Positions 12,578 through 21,603 of a DNA stretch of 21,637 nt are shown one piece after another (positions within the stretch are counted from its first letter, which is position 1; every line of letters starts with the position of its first letter). Origin of the DNA: Clostridiales bacterium oral taxon 876 str. F0540. GTDB lineage: Bacteria; Bacillota; Clostridia; Clostridiales; Clostridiaceae. The stretch covers positions 137,789-159,425 of the forward strand of contig KE993509.1 of assembly GCA_000466585.1 (NCBI GenBank), in the 5' to 3' direction. The notes under the pieces were generated by a model. The model ran no database searches, was not told the origin of the DNA, and saw only the letters and a list, made by a program, of their open reading frames with translations. The position numbers were made by a program, and so were the translations under genes.

Positions 12578-13534
12578 TTAAATTGCAATCTTACTGCTCC
12601 ATTTTCCGCATCTGTCTCCAAAACACCCAACTTCATTGTCATTCTCATGAATTTTAACTACTTCACATTTATTAGAGCAACCTTCACACTCAAAGCTTTT
12701 AGAAACAAATTTGCTATCTGCCAAATTAAAGCCTTTAAACTTAGTTCTTCCTGCCTTTTCTGCTGCTGATCTCGCAATAATTGCAGCCCCTATAGCACCC
12801 ATCATATTATAATGCTCAGGTACTATTACTTCAAAACCTAAAGCATTTTCAAAAGCAGCTTTCATGCCTCTATTAGCTGCAACCCCGCCCTGAAAGAAAA
12901 CTTTAGGTGCTATGTCCTTGCCTTTTCCTATATTATTGAGATAATTTCTAACCAAAGCATCGCAAAGCCCTCTTATTATATCGGCTTCATTATAACCAAG
13001 CTGTTGTTTATGTATCATATCAGATTCAGCAAATACTGCACAGCGTCCTGCAATTCTTACAGAAGTATTGGCCATCAATGCATAGTCACCAAATTTTTCT
13101 ATAGGAATATCTAATCTTTCAGCCTGTCTGTCAAGGAACGATCCTGTACCCGCTGCGCAAACAGTATTCATTGCAAAGTCAGTAACCACCCCGTTATTTA
13201 AAATTATAATCTTGGAGTCCTGTCCTCCGATTTCAATAATAGTTCTAACTTCTTTATCAATTTCAAGAGCTGCCACTGCATGGGCTGTTATCTCATTTTT
13301 AACTGCATCTCCTCCAATTAAAGTTGATGCAATGTGTCTGCCGCTCCCGGTAGTACCGGCAGCACCAATTTCTATTTCTCCATATTTGGCTTTTAAAATT
13401 TTAAATCCCTCTTGAATAGCCTTTATAGGTCTTCCTTTTGTTCTTAAATAAAGTTTTTCAGTTACATTCATCTTCTCATCTAAAAGAACAAGATCAGTAC
13501 TTACTGATCCAACATCAACACCTAGATAATGCAT
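12578..13534 (-). CDS. Acyl-CoA dehydratase activase (BadF/BcrA/HgdC-type ATPase)
   Basis: 318 aa from ATG 13534 (AGAGGAG upstream, inside the end of the preceding gene; a longer frame from 13564 lacks a site). The ASKHA ATPase fold shows GVDVGSVSTDLVLLD (phosphate 1), IEIGGQDSK (99-108) and the late GGVAANRGMK. Cys126 (CAAGTGSFLD) and Cys165 (GRCAVFAESD) correspond to the two cysteines that bind the dimer-bridging 4Fe-4S cluster in HgdC. An extra tail carries Cys283, 286, 290, 304 and 309 (CEGCSNKC and GCFGDRC). In the family, ATP hydrolysis drives low-potential electron transfer to a dehydratase partner. Its upstream neighbours are the probable partners, overlapping by 20 nt. The substrate is not predictable. 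Confidence 0.92.
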   Translation of the reverse strand: MHYLGVDVGSVSTDLVLLDEKMNVTEKLYLRTKGRPIKAIQEGFKILKAKYGEIEIGAAGTTGSGRHIASTLIGGDAVKNEITAHAVAALEIDKEVRTIIEIGGQDSKIIILNNGVVTDFAMNTVCAAGTGSFLDRQAERLDIPIEKFGDYALMANTSVRIAGRCAVFAESDMIHKQQLGYNEADIIRGLCDALVRNYLNNIGKGKDIAPKVFFQGGVAANRGMKAAFENALGFEVIVPEHYNMMGAIGAAIIARSAAEKAGRTKFKGFNLADSKFVSKSFECEGCSNKCEVVKIHENDNEVGCFGDRCGKWSSKIAI

Positions 13535-14612
13535 TGTATCGTCTCCTCTCAAGTAAGTCCACAAAAGCTTCTATCCTTGTAACATAACCGGCTTCCCCTG
13601 TCATCTCATCTACAACAAGAGACATAATAGGAAAATTCTTATCCTTGGAAACTTGCGGAAGAATGGCCTTTGAAACAATTTCGGGCATACACCCCATAGG
13701 GAAAATTTGAATAGCTCCATCAAAACCTTCTTCATAGGCTAAAACCGCTTCCCCTACACATTCTCTTGCATGACCTCCGATTTGATGGGAAAGATATTCT
13801 TTTGCTCCCCTTTTTATGTCAAGTGAGTTCAGCTTAGTTGGCACTAAAACCGTATTTTTTACCCACCAGCTTGGAGTTAATCTTCTTTTTGTTGAAACCC
13901 CATAGTCCATAAGCTTTTCTTCAATAAATAAATTTGAAAAAGGCTCAATTATAGTATATATTTCACCGATTATAGCAATTTTTATTGGATTTATATTTGT
14001 ATTTATTTCTATACTATTTATCTTGTTTTTATAATTAGTTAGCAATTTAATAATTTCATTAGGATCATTGTAATTTAATGCATCTCGTTTAGCGCTGTTC
14101 AATATTCTTTTACATTCACCTTTTATTTTTTCGTATCCCGCAAGATAATGCGCTCTTGCTTCGATTTCATCTATTAGGTTCATAACCTTTACAGCATTAA
14201 ATAAAGCTTTAATCTGCTCATATTTAGTCAGATTACTGCTTAATGATATTTTATTTATTCTATTATATAATTCCTTAATACCTATATCTCCCGGCGAATC
14301 TATTACTATAAATTCGAGCTCATGACCCAGCTTTTTTAATAAATTCATCTGCATTTCACAGTACTCGCCAAACCTGCAGGGTCCGCAGCTTCCTGTAAGA
14401 ATTACAGTGTCGGCGCCTTGTTCAATTGCTTGAATATAGTTTCCTATCATTATTTTAAAAGGAAGGCATATTTCTTCCGGTGAATAAAAAGAACCGATTT
14501 CCAGTGAAGAATTGCTGTTTAATGGCGGTATAACATAGTCTATATTAAGTCCATCAAATAACGCCTTTGCAGCTAAATATACATTACCCAAGTGAGGAAG
14601 TGTTATTTTCAA
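13515..14612 (-). CDS. 2-hydroxyacyl-CoA dehydratase-like protein (HgdB-like)
   Basis: 365 aa. The N-terminal part has EEICLPFKIMIGNYIQAIEQ and TGSCGPCRFGEYCEMQ, a Cys-rich site typical of the HGD-D/DUF2229 group and a likely iron-sulfur ligand region. The C-terminal part has GHARECVGEAVL, GCMPEIVSKAIL and the signature VDEMTGEAGYVTRIEAFVDL. The start is TTG 14612 with AAAGGAGGG 8 nt upstream; it overlaps the previous gene by 29 nt and the next by 20 nt, so the three genes are probably translationally coupled. In this family such proteins accept an electron from the activase. Whether this set is a true dehydratase or one of the uncharacterised paralogues cannot be told here. Confidence 0.88.
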   Translation of the reverse strand: MKITLPHLGNVYLAAKALFDGLNIDYVIPPLNSNSSLEIGSFYSPEEICLPFKIMIGNYIQAIEQGADTVILTGSCGPCRFGEYCEMQMNLLKKLGHELEFIVIDSPGDIGIKELYNRINKISLSSNLTKYEQIKALFNAVKVMNLIDEIEARAHYLAGYEKIKGECKRILNSAKRDALNYNDPNEIIKLLTNYKNKINSIEINTNINPIKIAIIGEIYTIIEPFSNLFIEEKLMDYGVSTKRRLTPSWWVKNTVLVPTKLNSLDIKRGAKEYLSHQIGGHARECVGEAVLAYEEGFDGAIQIFPMGCMPEIVSKAILPQVSKDKNFPIMSLVVDEMTGEAGYVTRIEAFVDLLERRRYNALSRC

Positions 14613-15504
14613 TTAATACCCTCCTTTCAAGCATATCCACAAAAGCCTCTATTCTTGTATCTAGACCAGCCTCTCCTGTATGCTCATCAACCTTTAATAT
14701 CATAAATGGAGACTCACCTATATTATCCTTTATAAGCTCCACTATTACAGAGTCTATTCCACAGGCAAAGGAAGATATATATATAATTCCATCAACTAAT
14801 TTATTTTTATGTGAATGAACAGCAAAGCCATAAGAATTTCTTGCAAAAGTCCAAAAAGGCCTTTTATAAAGCTTTTTTACTTCGTTGTCTATTAGTTCAT
14901 CATTAATGCTTTCCTCTGTAATTACCCCAACGCCGAGATTGTTTAGTTTTTTTACTAAATTCATATTAATAAAATTGTCATAAAGATTATACGGATGCCC
15001 TACTAAGGCAACATTGATACTATAATTCTCATTTTTTATTCTTGTTTTAAATTTATTTTGTTCAAATATTGCTGTTTTGAAGGCTCTTTTGATTGCTGTC
15101 TTGCTGCTTGTAATTTCTTGACCGGCTTCCATTGCAAAGCTGTATAATTTACTTTCTGAAACAGCATAAAAAGGAGCTGTTATTGCTCTTGGCACATCAG
15201 GTATAGTATTTAAGATCATTTCAGGAAGCCCGCAAAACTTGGGACATATGTACTCTCTTTTTCTGATTTGCATTATTCTGGGTATCAACATAACATCACA
15301 CTTATTTCTTAACGAAGCAACATGTCCATGAAATATTTTTATAGGAAGACAAGCTTCATCCACACAATATTTAACACCTTCATCTAATATTTTCTTGTTT
15401 GTATCCTCTGAAGTAATAATTTCAGCTCCAAGTTCATTGAAAAAGTTCTTGAAAAAAGGATAATACTTGAAGTATAAAAAACCCTTTGGAAATCCTACTT
15501 TCAT
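14584..15504 (-). CDS. Acyl-CoA dehydratase activase-related protein (DUF2229/HgdA-like)
   Basis: 306 aa from ATG 15504, with GGAGG 5 nt upstream; an ATG at 15516 overlaps this site and is less likely. It opens with MKVGFPKGFLYFKYYPF, typical of DUF2229. Candidate ligand cysteines are in KYCVDEACLPIKIFHGHV, YICPKFCGLPE and SSFACGIDS. The C-terminal signature DEHTGEAGLDTRIEAFVDML nearly repeats that of the next protein, showing that the two are homologous. It is the first gene of the three-gene unit; a terminator after mltG lies upstream. Confidence 0.87.
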   Translation of the reverse strand: MKVGFPKGFLYFKYYPFFKNFFNELGAEIITSEDTNKKILDEGVKYCVDEACLPIKIFHGHVASLRNKCDVMLIPRIMQIRKREYICPKFCGLPEMILNTIPDVPRAITAPFYAVSESKLYSFAMEAGQEITSSKTAIKRAFKTAIFEQNKFKTRIKNENYSINVALVGHPYNLYDNFINMNLVKKLNNLGVGVITEESINDELIDNEVKKLYKRPFWTFARNSYGFAVHSHKNKLVDGIIYISSFACGIDSVIVELIKDNIGESPFMILKVDEHTGEAGLDTRIEAFVDMLERRVLIENNTSSLG

Positions 15505-15587
15505 ATCTACCTCCATACAAAAATTTACGTGCCATTCAAATATTTTTACCTTAATTTATGTAAATATTCCACTTTCTAATAAAATAA

Positions 15588-15616
15588 AAAGAAGGCTGGG
15601 ATATTCAGCCTTCTTT
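15588..15616 (-). terminator. Terminator of mltG
   Basis: On the - strand AAAGAAGGCTG pairs perfectly over 11 bp with CAGCCTTCTTT, followed by TTATTTTATT. It begins directly after the mltG stop codon. Confidence 0.9.
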
Positions 15617-16624
15617 CTATTTTATATATTTTTTTACATTGCTCATGTGCTCTTCATAAGTTTTACTGAAAACATGCCCTTTTCCATTAGCTACATAATA
15701 CAAATAATCATTTTCTTCAGGATATAATGCAGCTTCTATTGATGGCTTTCCCGGTGAAGCAATTGGTCCCGGTGGAAATCCTTTATACAAGTAGGTATTA
15801 TATACATCCTGTATTTTTAAATCATCGTAAGTAACCTTTTGAATTGTACCTTTACCTTTAGTAATAGCATATATAACTGCTGCATCAATTTGGAGAGGCA
15901 TGCCTTTTTTTATCCTATTATAAATAACACCTGCAATTCTGCTTCTTTCATTATCATTGGCAGCTTCCTTTTCGATTAAAGAAGCTATAGTTATAACTTG
16001 ATTAATACTTAATCCAAGTTCCTTTGCTCGACTAATATATTTATCAGAAAACACACTTTTGAATCTATTAAACATTAAATTTGCAGCTTCCTTCTCAGTA
16101 TATCCTACTGGTATATAATATGTATCTGGGTATAAAAAGCCCTCCAAATCAAAATGGGTATTATCCCTTTTTGAAATCAAATCATTATAGGTCAAATCGT
16201 TAATTGTTATATTTAAGAAATCATCCTTGTTTATTGATAAATTCTTTTGTAATCTTTCACTGATTTGATAAAGTGTAAAACCTTCCGGTATAGTTACTAT
16301 TGCAAAATCTGATTGTCCATTTTGTAATTTTGATATCAATTCTTTATAGCTTATATTTGGCTTTATAATAAGTTTACTTTCTTTTATGCCGCTGCTCATT
16401 CCAAGCAGTCTTGCGTACACAAGAAAGTTATTATTAGATTTTATAATGCCTCTACTCTTAAACTGTTTTGCTACTTCGTTTAATGAAGACTCATTTTTTA
16501 TAATTATATATGAATTTTCTTTATTAATAGTATGCAAGCTGTGAAAGTATGAATATATTACACTTATTATTAAAACTGAAACAACTACAATACTAAATGC
16601 TGCTATAGATTTTTTATATTTCAA
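15617..16624 (-). CDS. mltG: Endolytic murein transglycosylase
   Basis: 335 aa (YceG-like family). One N-terminal membrane helix (about 7-27) is followed by a LysM-like region (about 38-110) and the YceG catalytic domain. Motifs include TIPEGFTLYQIS, LEGFLYPDTYYI, and ITIASLIEKEA with catalytic Glu218. IAGVIYNRIKKGMPLQIDAAVIYA, and GFPPGPIASPGKPSIEAAL are also present. It cleaves nascent glycan strands at the outer face of the membrane and sets their length. The start is TTG 16624, with GGAGG 11 nt upstream, rather far. Its usual downstream neighbours in clostridia (O-methyltransferase, peptidase U32) are absent; the hgd-like trio follows after a terminator. Confidence 0.95.
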   Translation of the reverse strand: MKYKKSIAAFSIVVVSVLIISVIYSYFHSLHTINKENSYIIIKNESSLNEVAKQFKSRGIIKSNNNFLVYARLLGMSSGIKESKLIIKPNISYKELISKLQNGQSDFAIVTIPEGFTLYQISERLQKNLSINKDDFLNITINDLTYNDLISKRDNTHFDLEGFLYPDTYYIPVGYTEKEAANLMFNRFKSVFSDKYISRAKELGLSINQVITIASLIEKEAANDNERSRIAGVIYNRIKKGMPLQIDAAVIYAITKGKGTIQKVTYDDLKIQDVYNTYLYKGFPPGPIASPGKPSIEAALYPEENDYLYYVANGKGHVFSKTYEEHMSNVKKYIK

Positions 16625-16976
16625 ATCAACTATTACCTCCGTAACTTGCTAAATTTATTTTATATATCCCAAACCTAATATGCTTATCATAACACTTTTA
16701 TTATTCTACTAATATACCAAAGTATTAGAGTTTTCTCCACATTTTTGTTTTTTTATCTTTACTATTATTTTAATAGCTCATCACAAATTACACCTTCCAT
16801 TTTATGTTAATTAATTGTTCATTTTATTTCCTCCAATCTTCATAAAATCCACACAATTATTTTATATACTTTATTTTATGATAAAAGGCACTAAAATGAG
16901 GCAAGCTTATAAATTGCTGCTGTTGATTAGTATAAAAATCACTTAGTGTCTAGGTTGAAAGCGAAAGGAGTAATTT
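16625..16976. other. 352-bp divergent intergenic region, mltG / HMA-SafE gene
   Basis: It must contain promoters for both genes, but none is convincing. The + strand ribosome site is AAAGGAG, 7 nt before the start at 16977. ATATGCTTAT at 16678-16687 is the same core seen at the promoters near 5740 and 6165. No CsoR-type box and no structured RNA were found. Confidence 0.5.
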
Positions 16977-18806
16977 ATGAGTATTAAAACTGAAAAAATT
17001 AAAGTTTATGAAATGACCTGTGGTTCTTGTGAAAATCGAGTTGAAAGAGCTATAAAGAAATTAGATGGAGTATTAAATGTTAAAGCAAGCTTTTCTGGTC
17101 AGTTTGCTGAAGTTGAATTTGATGACGAATTATGCAGCATAAACAAAATTAAAGCTGCTGTAAAAGAGGCAGGATACAGCACACAAAGTTCAAACGACTA
17201 CAAGTTCATGGGTATTCTAATAGTTGTAGCAGCGGTTGTGCTGCTTGGATTAAAAACCAGTGGTTTCGATATGGAATCAAAACTTACTAATGCGTCCTAT
17301 GCTGTTCTTTTTGTAGTAGGGGTTCTGACTTCCATACACTGTGTTGGTATGTGCGGTGGAATAATGCTTTCTCAGACCTTATCTAAGGAAAGTACTAATA
17401 AGCTTGAAGCTATGAAGCCGGCTCTTTTTTACAACATAGGAAGAGTTGTCTCCTATACTATCCTCGGAGGAGTTATTGGAGCACTTGGTTCAGTATTTTC
17501 ACTTTCACTTACCGCAAAGGCTGGTCTTCAAATATTTGCTGGTCTTTTCATGATTATGATGGGTTTTAATATGGCTGGTTTTAAGGCCTTTAGAAAATTT
17601 CAAATAAGATTGCCTCATGCAGCCTGTAAAGCTAAGAACAAATCTGGTTCTCCATTTATTGTAGGTCTCTTAAACGGACTTATGCCCTGTGGTCCGCTGC
17701 AAACAATGCAGCTATTTGCTCTTGGAACCGGAAGTGCTGCAAAAGGTGCATTATCAATGTTTATGTTCTCAATCGGAACTGTTCCTCTTATGCTGACCTT
17801 CGGCGCAATTTCAGGTATATTAAGCAAAGGTTATACTAAGAAAATACTTAAATTCAGCGGAGTTCTTATAATAGTTTTAGGTCTTATAATGGGAAACAGA
17901 GGTCTTGCACTAGCAGGTATAAACATTAATCCAATGACTGCACTAGCAAGTTCAAAGAGCCTTCTAGGAAGTAATTCAAGCGGAATTTCTAATTCAAACA
18001 TTGCTAAGGCAACAATTAAAGATGGAGTTCAAACAATAACTATGACTGCCAACAATAATGGCTACACCCCTAACGCTTTTTACGTTCAAAAAGGAGTTCC
18101 TGTTAAATGGATAATAAACGGAGATCAAATTACTTCTTGTAATAATACTATTGTAATTCCTTCTTTAAACAAACAGCAAAAATTAAAGAAAGGTGAAAAT
18201 ATTATTGAATTTACACCTGGAGATAAAGACTTAAGTTTTAGCTGCTGGATGGGAATGATAAGAGGTGTAATTAAAGTAACTGACAAGCTTGATACAGTTG
18301 ATACATCAAAATCTGATTCCTCTATACCTCCAGCAAGTACTGGACCAAGCTGCTGTGCAGGTCCTGTAGCAGATGATGGTTCAGGTTCTGGAGCATCTAC
18401 TCAATCTAGCATTTATGGCAGTGATTTAACAAAGGTTCCTACAGATGTATTAGTTAATAAAGCATTATCAGCGGGAAAAATCCAACGCGCTACTTTCAAG
18501 GGGAAAGGCTACGAGCTTCAGCCGCTCATTATCGTAACTGGCAGCAGCACAAGTACTAAATTAACCTTTGATTTAAATGCCTTTGACAACGCTGAAGGCG
18601 AATATACAATAGTAGATGCAAATACAGGAGATAAAGTTTCCTCCTTTACTGCTAAAAAAGGTATAAATGAGGTTGAATTTAGTCCTAAAAAATCTGGTGG
18701 CTATGCTATTGTTAAAGACAATAGTGTTCTTGGTATAGTTGAGGCCGTTGACAATTTAAAAGCCACCGACTTAGAAAAAATCAGAAGCAAATATCTTGGT
18801 CAATAA
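16977..18806 (+). CDS. HMA / SafE-like (DsbD_2) membrane / cupredoxin-like fusion protein
   Basis: 609 aa. The HMA domain (7-70) has TCGSC (Cys15, Cys18). A membrane part (about 77-310) of the SafE/DsbD_2 type has SIHCVGMCGG (Cys122, Cys126) and GLMPCGPLQ (Cys238). A cupredoxin-like domain spans about 345-435 (TMTANNNGYTPNAFYVQKG), with the usual metal-ligand positions replaced by Cys388 (ITSCNN) and SCWMGM (Cys423, Met425, Met427). A Ser/Gly linker with SCCAGP (Cys459-460) and a final beta-rich domain (about 480-600) follow. All modules can bind Cu(I) or carry thiol electrons, so copper delivery or detoxification across the membrane is the likely role; direction and partner are inferred. It is transcribed toward copZ-copA, separated by a shared terminator. 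ATG 16977. Confidence 0.88.
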   Translation: MSIKTEKIKVYEMTCGSCENRVERAIKKLDGVLNVKASFSGQFAEVEFDDELCSINKIKAAVKEAGYSTQSSNDYKFMGILIVVAAVVLLGLKTSGFDMESKLTNASYAVLFVVGVLTSIHCVGMCGGIMLSQTLSKESTNKLEAMKPALFYNIGRVVSYTILGGVIGALGSVFSLSLTAKAGLQIFAGLFMIMMGFNMAGFKAFRKFQIRLPHAACKAKNKSGSPFIVGLLNGLMPCGPLQTMQLFALGTGSAAKGALSMFMFSIGTVPLMLTFGAISGILSKGYTKKILKFSGVLIIVLGLIMGNRGLALAGININPMTALASSKSLLGSNSSGISNSNIAKATIKDGVQTITMTANNNGYTPNAFYVQKGVPVKWIINGDQITSCNNTIVIPSLNKQQKLKKGENIIEFTPGDKDLSFSCWMGMIRGVIKVTDKLDTVDTSKSDSSIPPASTGPSCCAGPVADDGSGSGASTQSSIYGSDLTKVPTDVLVNKALSAGKIQRATFKGKGYELQPLIIVTGSSTSTKLTFDLNAFDNAEGEYTIVDANTGDKVSSFTAKKGINEVEFSPKKSGGYAIVKDNSVLGIVEAVDNLKATDLEKIRSKYLGQ

Positions 18807-18813
18807 AAACAAT

Positions 18814-18854
18814 AAAAAAAGCTTTGGCAAAACGAATTGCCAAAGCCTTTTTTA
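18814..18854. terminator. Bidirectional terminator between the fusion gene and copZ
   Basis: CTTTGGCAA/TTGCCAAAG stem with loop AACGAA, flanked by A-run and T-run (one bulged base), so it has a U-tail on both strands. It serves the convergent genes ending at 18806 and 18855. Confidence 0.93.
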
Positions 18855-19070
18855 TTATAGTGTTTCTATACCGGCAACATCATATCCGGCGTCATCAATA
18901 GCAGCCTTTATATCTGCATCACTGACTTCAACTGTTGCTTCAAGTATAGCTGTTTTAGAAGCTAAATTTACATCTACACTAGTTACTCCATTAAGTTCGC
19001 TTAATGCCTCCTTAACATGATTAACGCAGTGTCCACAGCTCATGCCTTCAACTAATATTTTCTTTTTCAT
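18855..19070 (-). CDS. copZ: Copper chaperone, HMA domain
   Basis: 71 aa, a single heavy-metal-associated domain. VEGMSCGHCVNHVKEAL places the Cu(I) ligands at Cys12 and Cys15. It is the typical small cytosolic chaperone that passes Cu(I) to the HMA domains of CopA. ATG 19070 has GGAGGAG 7 nt upstream. It follows copA by 69 bp on the same strand, with a hairpin in between, so it is probably co-transcribed at reduced or separately tuned level. Metal specificity (Cu rather than Hg) is inferred from GMSCGHC and the neighbour. Confidence 0.93.
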   Translation of the reverse strand: MKKKILVEGMSCGHCVNHVKEALSELNGVTSVDVNLASKTAILEATVEVSDADIKAAIDDAGYDVAGIETL

Positions 19071-19109
19071 ATTTATTCTCCTCCATTATATTTATTATTT
19101 ATAATTAGT

Positions 19110-19141
19110 AACTAGATAAGAAGATATATTCTTATCTAGTT
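19110..19141 (-). terminator. Hairpin between copA and copZ (partial terminator or attenuator)
   Basis: A perfect 13-bp inverted repeat AACTAGATAAGAA/TTCTTATCTAGTT with a 6-nt loop overlaps the copA stop. No strong T-run follows on the - strand, so read-through into copZ is likely, or the stem may protect the mRNA end. Confidence 0.6.
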
Positions 19142-21599
19142 ATCTAGCTGGCTTAAAGCCCTTTAATCTTAAAGCATTTAGTAGTACTGATACTGAACTA
19201 AAGCTCATAGCAGCAGCTGCTATTATTGGATTTAATAGCGGTCCGCCAAAAATGTACAGTATTCCCATAGCAACTGGGATGCCTAAAGTATTATATCCAA
19301 ATGCCCAAAATAGATTTTCTTTAATATTTGTTATTGTCTTCTTGCTTAACTGAATTGCTGTTGGTACGTCCATCAAATCGCTTCTCATAAGAACTATGTC
19401 TGCTGATTCCATAGCAACATCTGTGCCTGATCCTATAGCAATACCTATGTCTGCTTGTGCTAAGGCCGGTGCATCATTTATACCATCTCCAACCATTGCA
19501 ACTTTTTTACCTTCTGCCTGAAGCTTTTTAACTTCATTTGCCTTATCTTGAGGAAGAACTTCAGCCAAAATTCTGTCTATACCTACCTGTTTAGCTATTG
19601 CTTCAGCAGTCCTCTTGTTGTCTCCGGTAATCATCGCAACTTCTATTCCCATTTTGTGAAGCTGTTCTATTGCCTTTTTACTGTTTTCTTTTACAGTATC
19701 TGCAACAGCAATAATTCCTGCTATTTTTTCATCTATAGCTATATACATTGGAGTTTTACCTTCACCAGCAAGTTTATGTGAAGTCTCTTCCAAGTTTTCC
19801 AGTGAAATATTACTTTCAAGCATAAGTTTTCTGTTTCCAAGCAAGATATTTTTATTATCTATTTTAACTTCTATACCATGTCCTGGTATCGCCTTAAAGA
19901 AATCAAGCTTTTTGAATTCTAATTCTTTTTCTTCAGCACCTTTTACAATAGCTTCTCCAAGGGGATGTTCTGAACCTTTTTCTGCTGATGCGGCAATCTG
20001 CAATAACTCATCTTCTGTTATTCCATTGACAGTTACAACATCTGTAACCTTAGGCTTTCCCTCTGTTATAGTACCTGTTTTATCAAATACTATGGTTTTA
20101 ATTTTATGAGCTGTTTCAAGTGCTACACCACTTTTAATTAACACACCATATTCTGCACCCTTTCCTGTACCAACCATTATTGCAGTTGGAGTAGCTAACC
20201 CTAAGGCGCATGGACAGGCAATAACAAGAACTGATATAAATATAGTAAGAGCAAATACTCCTGTCTCACTTCCAATAAAATACCATCCTAAAGCTGAAAG
20301 AAGTGCAATTGACATAACAACAGGAACAAAATAACCCGATATAATGTCAGCCATTTTTGCAATTGGAGCCTTAGAACCCTGAGCATCCTCAACGAGCTTT
20401 ATAATTTGAGCTAAAGCTGTATCTTTTCCAACTCTGGTAGCTTTGTATTTAATAGCACCATTTTTGTTTATGCTTGCTCCTATTATTTTGTCTCCTATAG
20501 TTTTTTCTACAGGAATACTTTCTCCGGTAAGCATAGATTCATCAACTGATGTCATTCCTTCAACTACTTCGCCGTCTACAGGCATTTTCTCTCCAGGCTT
20601 AACTACTATAATATCTCCAACTTCAACTTCATCAATAGAAATTTCTATTTCCTGATTATCTCTAATAATAATAGCTGTCTTAGGCGCAAGTCCCATGAGC
20701 TTTTTAATAGCTTCGGAAGTTTTACCTTTTGTAACAGACTCTAGGTATTTTCCTAAAGTTATAAGAGTTATAATAACCCCGGCAGATTCAAAATATAAAT
20801 CATAGGCGTAATCAATGTTGCCGCTGAATATCTGTACTATAGCAAATATTCCATATAGAAATGCAGCTGAGGTACCTACCGCAATTAAGGAATCCATATT
20901 AGGACTTCTTCTTACGAGGGACTTAAAGCCTACTCTAAAGAATCTATTTCCTGCAATCATAACTGGTATAACTAAAGCCAGCTGAACTAGTGAAAATGTT
21001 CTTGGACTTGTCATTGGATCTATAAAGCTTGGAAGACTATATCCAAGTTTTCCTCCAAGCATATGCCCCATAGAAATGGCAAGTAGTGGTATTGTAAATA
21101 TCATTGAAATAATAAACTTTTTCCATAAAAGCTTTATCTCTTTTTCTTTCTTTTCCTTATCTTCATCTACTGTGACTTCTTCCTCTAAAGCTTTGTACCC
21201 TGCTTTTTCTATAACTCTCTTTATATCTGAAATTCTAACCTTAGAAGGCTCATAACTTATGCTTAGTTTTTCTGTTGCGAAATTAACGTTAGATTCTATA
21301 ACGCCATCAAGTTTTTTAGTAACTCTTTCAACTGTTTTAGCACATGCCGCGCAAGTCATGCCTTCAATTTTTAAGGTCTTGCTGCTTGCTTCAACAACCG
21401 CCTTATAGCCTGCTTTTTCAATAGCTGCCTGTATATCAGGTATGCCCACTTTTGTCTCATCAAAATTTATATTAAGCTTTTCAGTTGCAAAATTGACACT
21501 TGCCTCAGAAACTCCCTGCAGCTTCTTAGAAGCTCTCTCTACAGCCTTTGCACAAGCTGCGCAGGTCATTCCTTCTATTTTTAATGACTTAGTTGCCAT
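19140..21599 (-). CDS. copA: Copper-exporting P1B-type ATPase
   Basis: 819 aa, complete. Two N-terminal HMA domains each have GMTCAAC (Cys13/16 and Cys83/86); they are very similar to each other, a recent tandem duplication. Eight membrane helices are expected. The transport motif is CPC (462-464) in helix 6, the actuator TGES is at 358-361, the phosphorylated Asp506 is in DKTGT, and the nucleotide site includes EHPLG. The hinge is GDGINDAPALAQADIGIAIG. The CPC motif and GMTCAAC domains are typical of Cu(I) export. ATG 21599 has AGGAGG 8 nt upstream, inside the 34-nt leader module shared with the kinase gene. copZ follows. The promoter lies outside the window. Confidence 0.97.
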   Translation of the reverse strand: MATKSLKIEGMTCAACAKAVERASKKLQGVSEASVNFATEKLNINFDETKVGIPDIQAAIEKAGYKAVVEASSKTLKIEGMTCAACAKTVERVTKKLDGVIESNVNFATEKLSISYEPSKVRISDIKRVIEKAGYKALEEEVTVDEDKEKKEKEIKLLWKKFIISMIFTIPLLAISMGHMLGGKLGYSLPSFIDPMTSPRTFSLVQLALVIPVMIAGNRFFRVGFKSLVRRSPNMDSLIAVGTSAAFLYGIFAIVQIFSGNIDYAYDLYFESAGVIITLITLGKYLESVTKGKTSEAIKKLMGLAPKTAIIIRDNQEIEISIDEVEVGDIIVVKPGEKMPVDGEVVEGMTSVDESMLTGESIPVEKTIGDKIIGASINKNGAIKYKATRVGKDTALAQIIKLVEDAQGSKAPIAKMADIISGYFVPVVMSIALLSALGWYFIGSETGVFALTIFISVLVIACPCALGLATPTAIMVGTGKGAEYGVLIKSGVALETAHKIKTIVFDKTGTITEGKPKVTDVVTVNGITEDELLQIAASAEKGSEHPLGEAIVKGAEEKELEFKKLDFFKAIPGHGIEVKIDNKNILLGNRKLMLESNISLENLEETSHKLAGEGKTPMYIAIDEKIAGIIAVADTVKENSKKAIEQLHKMGIEVAMITGDNKRTAEAIAKQVGIDRILAEVLPQDKANEVKKLQAEGKKVAMVGDGINDAPALAQADIGIAIGSGTDVAMESADIVLMRSDLMDVPTAIQLSKKTITNIKENLFWAFGYNTLGIPVAMGILYIFGGPLLNPIIAAAAMSFSSVSVLLNALRLKGFKPAR

Positions 21600-21603
21600 T
21601 TAG

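Noticed and set aside
16785..16850. On the - strand a good ribosome site (GGAGG) before ATG at about 16822, then stop after three codons, with another short frame after it.
   Set aside because: The frames are too short (3 and 11 codons) and show no recognisable protein; possibly a decayed gene, but unsupported.
18796..19020. 74-codon frame on the + strand past the fusion gene.
   Set aside because: It crosses the bidirectional terminator and runs antisense to copZ; a shadow.
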